Shown: piece by piece, positions 44,638 to 54,812 of the stretch
Layout: the number at the start of each line of letters is the position of its first letter
How positions within the stretch are numbered: the first letter of the stretch is position 1
Source of the DNA: Crambe crambe
Lineage: Eukaryota; Porifera; Demospongiae; Poecilosclerida; Crambeidae
Reading direction: 5' to 3'
Assembly (NCBI GenBank): GCA_963924555.1
Contig: OZ004588.1
Coordinates: forward strand, 1,860,001 to 1,924,000
DNA length: 64,000 nucleotides
Notes under the pieces: model-generated
The model's input: only the letters and a program-made list of their open reading frames with translations
What the model was told of the DNA's origin: nothing
Database searches by the model: none
Translations under genes and position numbers: made by a program

Positions 44638-47600
44638 ATGGCATCGGCAAGAAAAATGAGGGCACAGCGAAAAAAGAGGTATGAGATGAATAAAGATGCA
44701 GAAAAGTCTACAATGAAACAATACCATTATAAACACAGGGATGCTATGAAAACAAAATTTAAACAATATTATGAAAACAACAAAGATGACATGAGATCAA
44801 AGTTCAAATATAATTATGAAAAGAACAAAGATGCCATGAAATCGAAATCTAAGCAAACTTATGAAAAGAGCAAAGATACTGCAAAATATAAATCTAAGCA
44901 AAACTACGAAAAGAACAAAGAATCCATGAAGTCTAAATTTAAGCAGCAGTATAAAAAAAACAAAGATACCAAAAAATCCAAATTTAAAGAATATTATGAA
45001 AAGAACAAAGATGCCCTCAAAAATAAAATGAAAGATTACTATCAAATGCATGAAGTTTCCATTAAATCAAAAATGAATGCTTATTATAAAAAAAATAAAG
45101 ACCATCTCTGCTCCCTTAAGAAAAAAAAATACCAAAAAAACTGTGATAAATTTAAAGCAGCTAATCATGCCTACTATAGATCTAATACTAAATCAAGGAA
45201 AGCTGCTGCTCGAGCTGGATATTTAAGAAAAGCAAAAGCTGTTGTAAAAAGAGCTAGACAGTACTATGCCAAGAACAGAGCCTACATTTGTGCTAATCAA
45301 AGGCGAAAGTATGAATTAGCAGAACCAAAGCCACTGGCTAAAATGTTTTATGTACACAAAATAAAGAAAAATCTGATGTGCAATACTAGATTGTTGTCTA
45401 AACTAATAGACACTTTTGAAAACGAGCATACCAGTGCACCCAATAAGATATCAAAAAGCAATCGCAAGACTGCAATTTCTAATCTGGCAGCACAGAGAGT
45501 AGTATGCAAAGCTATACAGATACGTAAGCAATATGTCGGTGCCTTGCTCAAAGCTGTCAGATATATAAATGCACTTAAAATCAAAGAAATAGCAGACTTT
45601 GGTGAGGGTTTGCACTCAGCTCAGAGCGAGCCATACTTCTATGATTCTGCATACCTCTTTGTAAAAAGACCTGATATTTTGACTATAGACCAAAGTGGGA
45701 TATGTAGGCAAGAAGAGAATGTTTCGGAGAGTACTGTTAGTAATATCCCACATACATGGAAATGTAGTACAAAGTGCAAACCTCTCACCAAGTCAGAAGT
45801 GAGTAGTATACTTGATTTTAAGTCACAGTTCGAGAACCAGATTCATGAACTGTCACAGGTTTTAGACAATATTGATGGTGGTTGTCCAAACTACCATTAC
45901 AGTAAGGATTTAAGTAGTCAATCTAGAGAACTCAAAGGGCACAGCTTGCTCTGTTACATGGGTACAGAATGCAAAAGCAGACTTAGGATTCTGAGATCAG
46001 CTGCCACTCATTATCCTATTTTGCGTTCTTTATTACGTGCTGTGTATGTTACTATTAATAGCCTGCACAGCGTATCTAAGCTTGATGAAGCACTCAAGTC
46101 TGGTGACTTTGCCCTTTTAATGAACAATTTAGATGGTGATTCTGAATCTCTTTTGAGTAATGATGTGGAAAAAACTCATGAGCTTACTGAAATAACACAC
46201 TCAGTCCTGAGAAGGAGAGATCTAGAATTGCATCTTCAGGTCACTCATGCTGGGCTAATAGCTGAGTATCAAAAGGCAGTTGAGGACTATCCTCAGAATC
46301 CATGCTGTAGCTGTCAGCAGTTACATCAACGCAGAAACGTAACCAAAGTTAATTTCTCAAATAAATTGGGAAACACTGTGTGGCCTGCGCTGAAACAGTT
46401 CATGCTAAGAGACAACAAACAAGCTGCAGATGAGACACATTTCATGTGCAACTACTGTAAATCTAGTATGAAACATGATAAAATGCCACCACGCTGTGTG
46501 CTCAATGGTTTAGAGGTGATTCCCATTCCAGAAGAGCTGAAAAATTTGGATTGCTTGAGTAAGCAGTTCATTCAACGTGCCAAAAGTTATCAAACTGTTG
46601 TTAGGTTAGGCACTTACACAAATAAAGTACCCACATACAACTCCTTACAGGCATGCAAGGGTACAATGTTCTTCCTTCCTTTGCCTCTGGGAAAGACCCT
46701 AGAGACTTTAGATCAGGTTAACCATCCAGTTACATCTCTAGCCAGTCCTGAACTCTATATCATAGTCAATGGTAAGCCTACCACCAACAAAATGGTGTGG
46801 CGCAGCCTTGTGAATGTCAAAGATATCAAGGGAGCTGTAGAGAAGCTCAGACAAATCAACTGGCTTTATAAAGACGTAGATGACAGTTCTCTAGACACAA
46901 CACTCAAGGAAGTCGTAGAAGTAGTAAGTAATGCTTCTAGCACTATGCTTGAGAAAGCTTCAGATAATGACATATCTGGATTGCAATGTTACACGATAAG
47001 AAATTTGAACAACAAGCTGAATACTGATTCTGACATAGAACAGTATAAGCTTTTGCACGTTGAGGAGGAACCTTTAGACAATCGTCAAAAGTTCCTTGAT
47101 GTTATGTGTTTTCCAACACTTTTCCCAGATGGAAAATTTGGAAAGTATCACCCTCGCAGTGTGAAAATTTCCCACAGCGAATATATAAAGTCCCGCCTCT
47201 TTAATAAAGACCCTCGATTCAGAAAGGAGCCTCGCTACATATTTTACTTGCTTTGGCAGAAAGAAATGAGGGAAATTTCAGCGGGTGTTTACAACCTACT
47301 GAAATCTTCAAAATCACACTCAATGACCGTTGGCAACTTATTGGACAAGGTGGGAGAAAATGACGAACACCTGGAATCCAATTTATCCACTATGCTTCAG
47401 TCAGTCCGTGGCACAAAGCAGTATTGGTATGTGCGGCAGAGTGATCTGAGGTGTATGGTACGCGAATACGGTTCACCAACTCTCTTCCTCACATTCAGCT
47501 GTGCCGAGTATGAATCTTATGACATTGTAAGCTATCTCAGGTCTTTGAATGATGTGTCTGATAGTTACAATATAGGAAAGCTATGCACAGAGGACCCTGT

Positions 47601-50600
47601 TTCTGTCTCTAGGCAGTTTTCACACAAATTTCATGCTTTCTTCCAAAAAGTGTTGATCAAAGGTGAGGTTTTGGGCTGTGTAGACCATTACTTTTGGAAA
47701 AAAGAGTACCAAGCACGTGGTGCTCCCCATTTCCACGTACTTTTGTGGATACGTGATGCACCTGTGATTGGTAAGGACGATCCAGACAAAATCCTGGCCT
47801 GGATTCAGGAAAGAATTACTTGCCACATCCCAGAAAAGGAAAGTAATCCTGAACTGAATTCACTGGTCACGAGATACCAAATGCACAAGTGCAGTGCTTA
47901 TTGCAGACGACGAGTCAAGCGTGGTTCTATCTATACAACCACTTGCAAATTCAATTTTCCTCGTGAGCCCTGTGAAAATGCAGTGCTACATTGTGTGGAA
48001 GAAAAGCTCAAAAAGCGCCAAAAAATTTATCAGCTCCCACGGACAGAGTCCGAGACAAGGGTGAATGATTATAATCCCCTTCTTTTGTTGCTGTGGAAGG
48101 CTAACATTGACATACAGTTTGTGGCCGAGTCCTCCTTGGCTCTCAGCTATTATGTCACTGCCTATGTTACCAAAGCTGAAAGAAGCACCTTGCAGGAAGT
48201 ATGGAATGAGGTAAGTGATAACAAGAGTGTCTACAGTCGTTTGTGGAGCTTTGGTGTGAGAGCCCTCCGCTCTCGAGAATGTGGCTTATATGAAGCCAGC
48301 GATTTATTAATAGGTGATCACCTATGTGAAAAATCGACCACTGTGAAATGGATCTGTGTCAAGATGCCTCACAAGAGAAGTCGCAGGTTGAAAAACCATA
48401 GTGTGTTGCAGGAAATTGCAGACAACAATCCAGAGAGTGAGGACATCTTTGAGGATGACCTCTTCAATACCCACTATCCCAAAAGACCAGCTGATCTGGA
48501 GGACGTCTGCCTGCATGACTTTGTAGCCAATTATGATTGGTACAGCAAGGATCGTAATGGCGATAGGATTTACAGGAGGCTGACAAAACCTAGACTTGTG
48601 AATCACAAGCTCTATGATCCAAACAAAGAAGAGGAGAGGGAAGACTTCTATTATTCCCTCGTACTTCTTTTCGTTCCCTTTAGAAATGAGGCTTCCTTGC
48701 TCCAGGAGAATGAAAAAACAGAGGAAGCATTCAACCGCCTCTTACCTTCCAATGAGAGCTGCTCAGAGTATCACTCTAGATTGCAGAAGATATTGAAAGC
48801 ACGGGAGGCTCTGAAGAAAATCAATGATGCAAGAGAGGCAAATAATGATAATGAGGGAACCAACAAGGAAGATCATGACGAACCAGAGTTGCTAGGTCAG
48901 GCAAAGTCAGCAATGCTGGATGCATTGCACATGAACGCCAAAAAGCCTGATAAACTCACCTTACAAGAAAGAGTCATGATGTTGAATTCTGATCAGAGGA
49001 GGATCTTTGAACGTGTAAAGGACCACCTCCTTCATCAAGTACAGCATGAAGCTGACGAATGTAATTGTGAATTTGAACCACTTTGCATGTTCATAAGTGG
49101 TGTCGGAGGAACTGGCAAATCGTTTCTCATTGAAGCTCTGAAACAGCTCATAGATGGCATTTGGACGTCTGATGATTTGACGTGTGCAGTTGCTGCACCT
49201 ACTGGTTTGGCTGCCTTCAATGTTGGTGGAGTAACCATCCATAGGCTCTTTCAATTGCCTATAGAACATGAAGGCAAAGAGGCTGGTTACTGGTCTCTTT
49301 CAAAAGCCTCACAGAAAATAATGAAGACCGTGCTTCGTGGTCTCAAAATGATTATTGTAGATGAAGTGTCCATGGTTTCCAGTCTCAACCTTGCATACAT
49401 GCACCTGAGACTTGAGGAACTATTTGGTGGACACAGTTGGTTCGGTGGGAAAAATGTTATATTTGTAGGTGATTTGCTTCAGTTGCAGCCTGTTAACGGT
49501 AGTCCTGTGTTTGAAATGATATCCAAAAAATCACTATGTCACAAACTTGGCTGTACGACATCAGTGAACATATGGAAAAGTTCCATCAAATACGATGAGC
49601 TCACCATCAATGAGAGACAAAAGAAAGACAGGGAGTTCTCACAAATGCTGGACAGTGTGAGGCGAGGTTCTCCAACTGAGGAAACACTATGCACACTCCA
49701 TGAACGTGTTACTGACCGTTCTGTACCTGAACTCTTTCGTGATCTTAAGAACTCAGACATGAATCCTGTCTGTCTTTTCCCCACCAGAGAGCAGTGCGAC
49801 CGAGTCAACAATGAAATGCTTGGAAGCCTGGACTCAGAAATATACAAAATATCGTGCACTGACGAAGTTGATGAAACAAAGAGCAAAAGCAAGTGGAACA
49901 AGAAAGCAGCTGAAAAGCTAGAGAAACTAAACAAAGACTGCAATAACACTGCAGGATTAGAAGCAGTGCTAAAACTAGCTGTTGGTGCACGTGTTATGCT
50001 GAGACGTAACATTGATATAGAAGCAGGTTTGGTCAATGGAGCCATTGGTACAGTTATAGCAATCTCAGCAAGATGTATCTCTGTTCAATTTGACCACATC
50101 AATGATCCATGTGATATTGAAAAGGTAAAGACAAAGTTCATGGTGATGAAAAATTACTTTGTCTACCGTGAGCAATTTCCCCTTATCCTTGCCTATGCAG
50201 TTACAATTCACAAATGCCAAGGTTTATCCTTGGATTGTGCTATCATAGACTTATCAAGCAAGGTATTTGCTGATGGCATGGCTTACGTAGCACTCTCAAG
50301 GGTGAAATCGCTTCTTGGGTTGCACCTAATTTCTCTGGACAAAGACTCAATCAGGGTCAATAGGAAAAGCATCATGGAAATCAATAGACTGAGGGAAATG
50401 TATAGAAAAGACCTTCCTCTGTTTGATGTGCCAGCACCAAGAACTCGCTCCAAGCGCAAGCTTACTGGTACTTCTGAACAAATTGAGCCCAATGCTAAGA
50501 AGAGAAGGGTTGACAACCCTATCAAAGCCAATCCTATCAACTCTCAGCTGGAACAAAGGGTATGGCCTTTCAAATTTCATTCAGTCGATGAGCAATGGCA

Positions 50601-51792
50601 GCGCAATGCTTGTGCCTCCCTTGGTCTCCAGTTTGAGAGAAGCAATGGAGCGAGTCCAGGTAGTGGCAGTTTGCCTCTCACTTGTCCAGACAAGAATAAA
50701 ATTAAGACAATAGTTGGAGACGGAAATTGCATGTTTCGATCTCTATCTTACATTATCACGGGTTCACAAGCCCAACATGAGAGGCTACGTACAAAAATTA
50801 TTCAGCACATGCATGGTATTGCTCCCCTTATTATAGGACATATCAGGGGCCGTTCTCAAGATAGATACACCACTGTTGGGGAATACATACAGGGCAGTGG
50901 AATGGACAAAACTGGTGTGTGGGGCACTGATATTGAATTACTAACCCTTGCCCACTTACTAGAAACATGCATATTCTCTTATGACACACAAAGAGACACC
51001 TGGGATAGGTTCAAACCTAGCAGCATAGACAAGACAGTGAAAACAGATTTAGCATCAAGTTCCCTGTATCTAAGACACCCACAAGCTCATTATGAGGTTG
51101 TTCTTGCTGTTGAACCTTTGAAAAATTCAAACCCACCTCAACCCAATGAACCAGATGAAAAGAAAGCAAACCATAGCAATGGTAACAGTAGTAACAGCAT
51201 TCCCACAAGCAATCACATAGATGGAAACATAATATTACAGGAAGAGTGGCCAGAGTGTAGATTCCATTCAGTGGATGAAGAGTGGCAAAAAATTGCATGT
51301 GGTGTACTAAATATTCCATATCATTGCAAAAATGGATTAAGTCAGGGTGGTGCCAATGTAATTCTGACACGTCCAGATAAGATACAAAAAATTATAGCAG
51401 ATGGTAATTGTCTGTTTCGGTGTCTTTCCCACATAGTAACGGGAACTCAAAGACATCATGTAGCTGTACGTTTGGCCATAATAGAACACTTGCAAAGAAT
51501 TCCTGGATTCTTGGGTACCTATGGCTATAAAAGTGTCAATGACTACTTGAATAGAACCAATATGGACAAAATAAACACTTGGGGTACTGATATTGAAATG
51601 TTTGCTTTTGCACATTTGCTAAATACTCCAATATATTCATTTGTAAAGAATTTAAATGATTGGCATAAATATCCCCCCTCCCGGATAAATTTAACCATGT
51701 ATGATGATGTCACATGTGATGATGTCACACAAAAGGCAATGTACATAAGATTTCATTCTGAACACTTTGAAGTTGTACGCTCAGTCTTATAA
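44638..51792 (+). CDS. Helitron Rep-helicase with tandem OTU domains
   Basis: A single uninterrupted ORF of 2384 codons. Order by residue: 30-190, about ten 15-aa Lys-rich repeats of the type YEKNKDAMKSKFKQ; 555-620, a Cys-rich region (CCSCQQ, CNYC, PPRC); 846 on, the Helitron N-domain (RLFNKDPRFRKEPRYIFYLL); 922-1185, the Rep endonuclease with HUH motif APHFHVLLW (about 1028-1036) and candidate catalytic tyrosines in YYVTAYVTKAE (about 1171-1181); 1488, Walker A GVGGTGKSF; 1571-1578, Walker B IIVDEVSM; to about 1885, Pif1-type motifs KCQGLSLD and YVALSRVKS; then two OTU protease-like domains with DGNCMFRSL (Cys 2031, His 2151) and DGNCLFRCL (Cys 2258, His 2376). It nicks, unwinds and transfers one strand for rolling-circle transposition. 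The protein looks fully intact. Confidence 0.95.
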   Translation: MASARKMRAQRKKRYEMNKDAEKSTMKQYHYKHRDAMKTKFKQYYENNKDDMRSKFKYNYEKNKDAMKSKSKQTYEKSKDTAKYKSKQNYEKNKESMKSKFKQQYKKNKDTKKSKFKEYYEKNKDALKNKMKDYYQMHEVSIKSKMNAYYKKNKDHLCSLKKKKYQKNCDKFKAANHAYYRSNTKSRKAAARAGYLRKAKAVVKRARQYYAKNRAYICANQRRKYELAEPKPLAKMFYVHKIKKNLMCNTRLLSKLIDTFENEHTSAPNKISKSNRKTAISNLAAQRVVCKAIQIRKQYVGALLKAVRYINALKIKEIADFGEGLHSAQSEPYFYDSAYLFVKRPDILTIDQSGICRQEENVSESTVSNIPHTWKCSTKCKPLTKSEVSSILDFKSQFENQIHELSQVLDNIDGGCPNYHYSKDLSSQSRELKGHSLLCYMGTECKSRLRILRSAATHYPILRSLLRAVYVTINSLHSVSKLDEALKSGDFALLMNNLDGDSESLLSNDVEKTHELTEITHSVLRRRDLELHLQVTHAGLIAEYQKAVEDYPQNPCCSCQQLHQRRNVTKVNFSNKLGNTVWPALKQFMLRDNKQAADETHFMCNYCKSSMKHDKMPPRCVLNGLEVIPIPEELKNLDCLSKQFIQRAKSYQTVVRLGTYTNKVPTYNSLQACKGTMFFLPLPLGKTLETLDQVNHPVTSLASPELYIIVNGKPTTNKMVWRSLVNVKDIKGAVEKLRQINWLYKDVDDSSLDTTLKEVVEVVSNASSTMLEKASDNDISGLQCYTIRNLNNKLNTDSDIEQYKLLHVEEEPLDNRQKFLDVMCFPTLFPDGKFGKYHPRSVKISHSEYIKSRLFNKDPRFRKEPRYIFYLLWQKEMREISAGVYNLLKSSKSHSMTVGNLLDKVGENDEHLESNLSTMLQSVRGTKQYWYVRQSDLRCMVREYGSPTLFLTFSCAEYESYDIVSYLRSLNDVSDSYNIGKLCTEDPVSVSRQFSHKFHAFFQKVLIKGEVLGCVDHYFWKKEYQARGAPHFHVLLWIRDAPVIGKDDPDKILAWIQERITCHIPEKESNPELNSLVTRYQMHKCSAYCRRRVKRGSIYTTTCKFNFPREPCENAVLHCVEEKLKKRQKIYQLPRTESETRVNDYNPLLLLLWKANIDIQFVAESSLALSYYVTAYVTKAERSTLQEVWNEVSDNKSVYSRLWSFGVRALRSRECGLYEASDLLIGDHLCEKSTTVKWICVKMPHKRSRRLKNHSVLQEIADNNPESEDIFEDDLFNTHYPKRPADLEDVCLHDFVANYDWYSKDRNGDRIYRRLTKPRLVNHKLYDPNKEEEREDFYYSLVLLFVPFRNEASLLQENEKTEEAFNRLLPSNESCSEYHSRLQKILKAREALKKINDAREANNDNEGTNKEDHDEPELLGQAKSAMLDALHMNAKKPDKLTLQERVMMLNSDQRRIFERVKDHLLHQVQHEADECNCEFEPLCMFISGVGGTGKSFLIEALKQLIDGIWTSDDLTCAVAAPTGLAAFNVGGVTIHRLFQLPIEHEGKEAGYWSLSKASQKIMKTVLRGLKMIIVDEVSMVSSLNLAYMHLRLEELFGGHSWFGGKNVIFVGDLLQLQPVNGSPVFEMISKKSLCHKLGCTTSVNIWKSSIKYDELTINERQKKDREFSQMLDSVRRGSPTEETLCTLHERVTDRSVPELFRDLKNSDMNPVCLFPTREQCDRVNNEMLGSLDSEIYKISCTDEVDETKSKSKWNKKAAEKLEKLNKDCNNTAGLEAVLKLAVGARVMLRRNIDIEAGLVNGAIGTVIAISARCISVQFDHINDPCDIEKVKTKFMVMKNYFVYREQFPLILAYAVTIHKCQGLSLDCAIIDLSSKVFADGMAYVALSRVKSLLGLHLISLDKDSIRVNRKSIMEINRLREMYRKDLPLFDVPAPRTRSKRKLTGTSEQIEPNAKKRRVDNPIKANPINSQLEQRVWPFKFHSVDEQWQRNACASLGLQFERSNGASPGSGSLPLTCPDKNKIKTIVGDGNCMFRSLSYIITGSQAQHERLRTKIIQHMHGIAPLIIGHIRGRSQDRYTTVGEYIQGSGMDKTGVWGTDIELLTLAHLLETCIFSYDTQRDTWDRFKPSSIDKTVKTDLASSSLYLRHPQAHYEVVLAVEPLKNSNPPQPNEPDEKKANHSNGNSSNSIPTSNHIDGNIILQEEWPECRFHSVDEEWQKIACGVLNIPYHCKNGLSQGGANVILTRPDKIQKIIADGNCLFRCLSHIVTGTQRHHVAVRLAIIEHLQRIPGFLGTYGYKSVNDYLNRTNMDKINTWGTDIEMFAFAHLLNTPIYSFVKNLNDWHKYPPSRINLTMYDDVTCDDVTQKAMYIRFHSEHFEVVRSVL

Positions 51793-52361
51793 TTGCTTGA
51801 ATACCTTCACTTGTGTGTCAGTGCTACTTATTGCACAAAGTATACTTGGCAATTATGCCAGTTGTTATACAGCATCATCATGTATAGCCTGCTGTGTATA
51901 AGCACCAGGAGCAACACCACAATGGCACTTCCCAGCTTATTTATATGATTGAAGGAAGAAGTACTGTAGAGAAGGATAATGATTACAACAGTGCAGGGGG
52001 GTGCCACTTGAAACGTTGGGACACAGCTGGAAGTAAATAGGTGGTGTTGCATAAAGAATGGCATCATTATAGTGTACTGGCGCACATTAATACATAGGCC
52101 AGATGTCATTCACTTCCAGCTTAACTGTATATGTATGGATATGGATATATGTAAAAGTCCCAACGAGCACTGATCCTTTCTCTGTGTAGGCAACAGTACT
52201 TAACACAGACTCACAGGCTAAAAAACTTGGTGCCACTGTATGGTAACATACAGTACAAGTTAAAATTAAACCGTTCGTGCAAAATTGAATAATTATTTCG
52301 CGTTTAAGGTTTGTGCTCATGCACATCAAGTAACTCGGGTTTGCAGCTAGCTAATACATTT
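51793..52361 (+). other. 3' region of Helitron-like element
   Basis: Non-coding. Contains a short stem 'tggca'/'tgcca' at 51847-51860 and the first of two direct repeats near 52314. No clear CTRR terminus with adjacent hairpin, as in canonical Helitrons, was identified. Confidence 0.4.
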
Positions 52362-52513
52362 TTACTGTTCTTCAGTGTTTAATCTTTCAGGCTCAAAAAT
52401 TCTTCTGCATGATAATTATAAGAATACAAGGTAAGCAGTCATAGCAACTAATCTTACTGTTTCCTGAGAAAATCCAACTTCATTTTATAGCTATTAGTCC
52501 TATGGAGGGTCAT

Positions 52514-53047
52514 GCACGTCAAGGTTTGCAGCTGGCTATTCATGCAAAAATGCAAGGCATTATCATGTCAGATTCAGTTGTTCTACCAAAAACAAAATTT
52601 AACTGTGCGAACATTTTGATTTTAACTTGTACATTATGAATTAAAGCAGAGGGCAGTGAACTTGACTGCTTTGACAGTGATTAGAAGAGTACTGAGACAA
52701 TTTTACAAACCTGAATGTGTTCTATGTACTTGGTTGCACCATGCTGAAGAGCTCCAATTAGAGCGAAACAGTCCAATTGCCACTTTCCTCTTTAACAAAG
52801 AGGGGCAATCAATCACACCATGCTTATGATGCATGCTGTGTGGTCGATTGTCCATGGTTACCAAGTACAAAATTATATTTCATACCCCACATGCGCCGGA
52901 TGTGGGGGAGGAGCAATTTGTCATAATAATAGCTGTCTCCTCAAAGTTTCATGATCTTATTTATGTAGCTAGTCCACCCTTTGACATATACCAAGGGCTT
53001 AAGCAGGGGAGCTAGTGCTAAAAATATAATTTAAAAAAAGAGAGAAA
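52514..53047. other. Between Helitron-like element and foldback
   Basis: Only short frames. Probably interior sequence of the outer 16.3-kb insertion. Confidence 0.4.
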
Positions 53048-54198
53048 ACAAGTAAGGGAAAAACATTTTAAAAAAATGAAATATGATGTAGGGATGACAA
53101 AAAACAGTGTACAAAAAAATAAAGAAACAAGGGAAGAAATTGTGGAAAGAAAAAGGTTGACTTATTATCATCCCTACATCAAGCCTATGAATGGAATTAT
53201 TGTAGCTAATTGACATCTACCATAATACTGGCATCTGACTATAATATTGAAACCTCCTAATAGTAGAATATTAGAGGCTCTCCTCTTTCAGAGGTGAAAA
53301 TCTATTAGCAGTCACTCTTAGCATGTTTTAGGTTGTTGAGACTGTCCTTTCAGTAGCTACCCTTTATCAGAGGTTGAATTGTGAGCACAAAGTAAATGAG
53401 TACATTCAATTGTACCAGTGAATTAAATGAATCATGAATTATGCAATTGTCCAGCCTTTAAAACAATTTAGTGGGAAAGTTTAATGAATCAATGGGAAGG
53501 TGGGATGACTGTACGTATACACTCCATGTAAAGATAATTAAGACATTAGCTATTGGCGAACAAAGCGAGCCACTCTCTGGTCATGTCAATGGGAGCTCGA
53601 TATATATATATACGTACATCAAAAAATTATCATTGCAGATGCGCTGAACCAATTGCTAAGCGACAACAAACTCATTTTAATGTTGATAAGCAAAAACTAA
53701 TCTTGTGAATTTGATGATTAGCTACTATAGTATGGAGCCACCAAAGGCTAAAAAGAGAAAAAGGAGACAGAGAAAGAGATAAGAACTAGGCTGGACGAAA
53801 GAAATGAGAGGCCTAGCATGTGCCCCTCCCATTGTCACATCCAATAATACATGTATACAAAAAAAAATTGTGTAAACTGCATGTATGTGCATGAGGACAT
53901 TATCAACATTGCTTTGCTCGCCCAACAACGCTTTACAAGCAATTCCTAGTTGTACAGGAAGAGAAGGTGGAGGAAGAGTGCAAGGTAGGGGAAGAGTATA
54001 GTTATAATTATAGCTTGAATAGTCCAAGTAGCTAGCTAGCTACAATAATTCCATTCATAGGCTTGATGTAGGGATGATAATAAGTCAACCTTTTTCTTTC
54101 CACAATTTCTTCCCTTGTTTCTTTATTTTTTTGTACACTGTTTTTTGTCATCCCTACATCATATTTCATTTTTTAAAAATGTTTTTCCCTTACTTGTA
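53048..54198. mobile_element. Foldback element with ~160-bp arms
   Basis: Arms 53048-53208 and 54037-54198 are near-identical inverted copies around an 828-bp core without a recognisable gene. Each arm carries an inner inverted pair, 'gatgtagggatga' and 'tcatccctacatc' about 90 bp apart, so an arm is itself a small foldable unit. This suggests two recently inserted or duplicated MITEs in opposite orientation, or one foldback element. The near identity points to a recent event. Confidence 0.75.
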
Positions 54199-54651
54199 TT
54201 ATCTATGTTTCAACCATGTTTCAACTTGCCAAAAATTTGGTGGCGGGCATGCGCAAAACGTCACGATACGTCATGGCTCTCAAACAGATTTTTTCGCGCG
54301 TGCACTTCCAGAGTAGTCCTAGAGTTAGTCATGTTAATGAGCTGCTGCTTGTGTGCAGAGATCTCGTTGGTGATCATAGGAAAAGAAAAGGCTGCATGGT
54401 CCAGGGTGTGCATCAACCAAAGAACTGCTCCAGGTACTTGCAGGAGTTGCACTGGAAACATTTCCGACACTTTCTGACCAGAAAGCTGTTTCCAAGCCTC
54501 CTCCCACTCTCTTGAATAGCCGCCTCCAGTCTGTAATATTCTTGCTCAGCCATGTGGCGCTAAAAAATCCGGAGCGCAGATTTTTCCTAAATTCGTGATG
54601 TATAAAACGTCATAGTTGCGCCCCTCCTTCCGAAGATTGCTGACTGTGCAC
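54199..54651. other. Unassigned possible coding fragment, outer insertion interior
   Basis: Both strands carry open stretches. On the minus strand from about 54553 an ATG gives MAEQEYYRLEAAIQES, and in a second frame EEAWKQLSGQKVSEMFPVQL continues to 54261; the two would need a frame change to join. The plus strand has a 99-codon frame. No family recognised. As the sequence next to the outer right TIR, it may be what remains of the outer element's own coding region. Confidence 0.3.
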
Positions 54652-54705
54652 AACAAGACTCTTTCCTTCCCTCGCGGTTGGTAAAGGGTCTGGCCCGCGA
54701 GACTA

Positions 54706-54812
54706 GAGACAGCTTGCTTGTTGAGTTGAGTGTCTGCAGTCGGCGCCATTGAACGGGGTTTCATTCATTCAGATGGAAATATTCTGCATTAATAACTGGC
54801 ATCTGTGTAAGT
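54706..54812 (+). repeat. Array 5' block, copy B, right half
   Basis: Continues from 38400 when compared with copy A: 'gcgccattgaacggggtttc', then 'attctgcatt' and 'ggcatctgt|gtaagtacct' with the same strong donor. Confidence 0.65.

Larger units (their letters stand above)
43847..52513 (+). mobile_element. Helitron-like element with ~150-bp inverted ends
   Basis: 43847-44000 and 52362-52513 are inverted copies, about 80% identical by eye with small gaps: 'atgaccctccataggactaa' at the left tip, then 'atgaagttggattttctcag', 'ctatgactgcttacc' and 'ttatcatgcag' in the same order. Between them lies the single 2384-codon Helitron-type ORF. Canonical Helitrons lack such terminal repeats. No target duplication was seen. 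A direct repeat of 'tcatgcac(a/g)tcaag' with 'gtttgcagct' at 52314-52352 and 52509-52540 flanks the right inverted copy. Confidence 0.7.
38401..54703. mobile_element. 16.3-kb nested insertion with 52-bp TIRs
   Basis: The left end, starting 'gtttcgcgggccaaaccctt' at 38401, and the right end (reverse complement, 54652-54703) match over about 52 bp with few mismatches, both ending inward at 'agagtcttgtt'. TA dinucleotides flank both ends (38399-38400 and 54704-54705), a possible TA target duplication as in Tc1/mariner. The host repeat reads on across the insertion when compared with copy A at 28437-28605. Inside are the P-like element, the Helitron-like element, a foldback and unassigned sequence. 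Which part, if any, encoded the transposase of the outer element is unknown. Confidence 0.65.

Noticed and set aside
47620..50580. Several minus-strand frames of 60-170 codons within the Helitron gene
   Set aside because: They are shadows of the continuous plus-strand ORF with all domain motifs.
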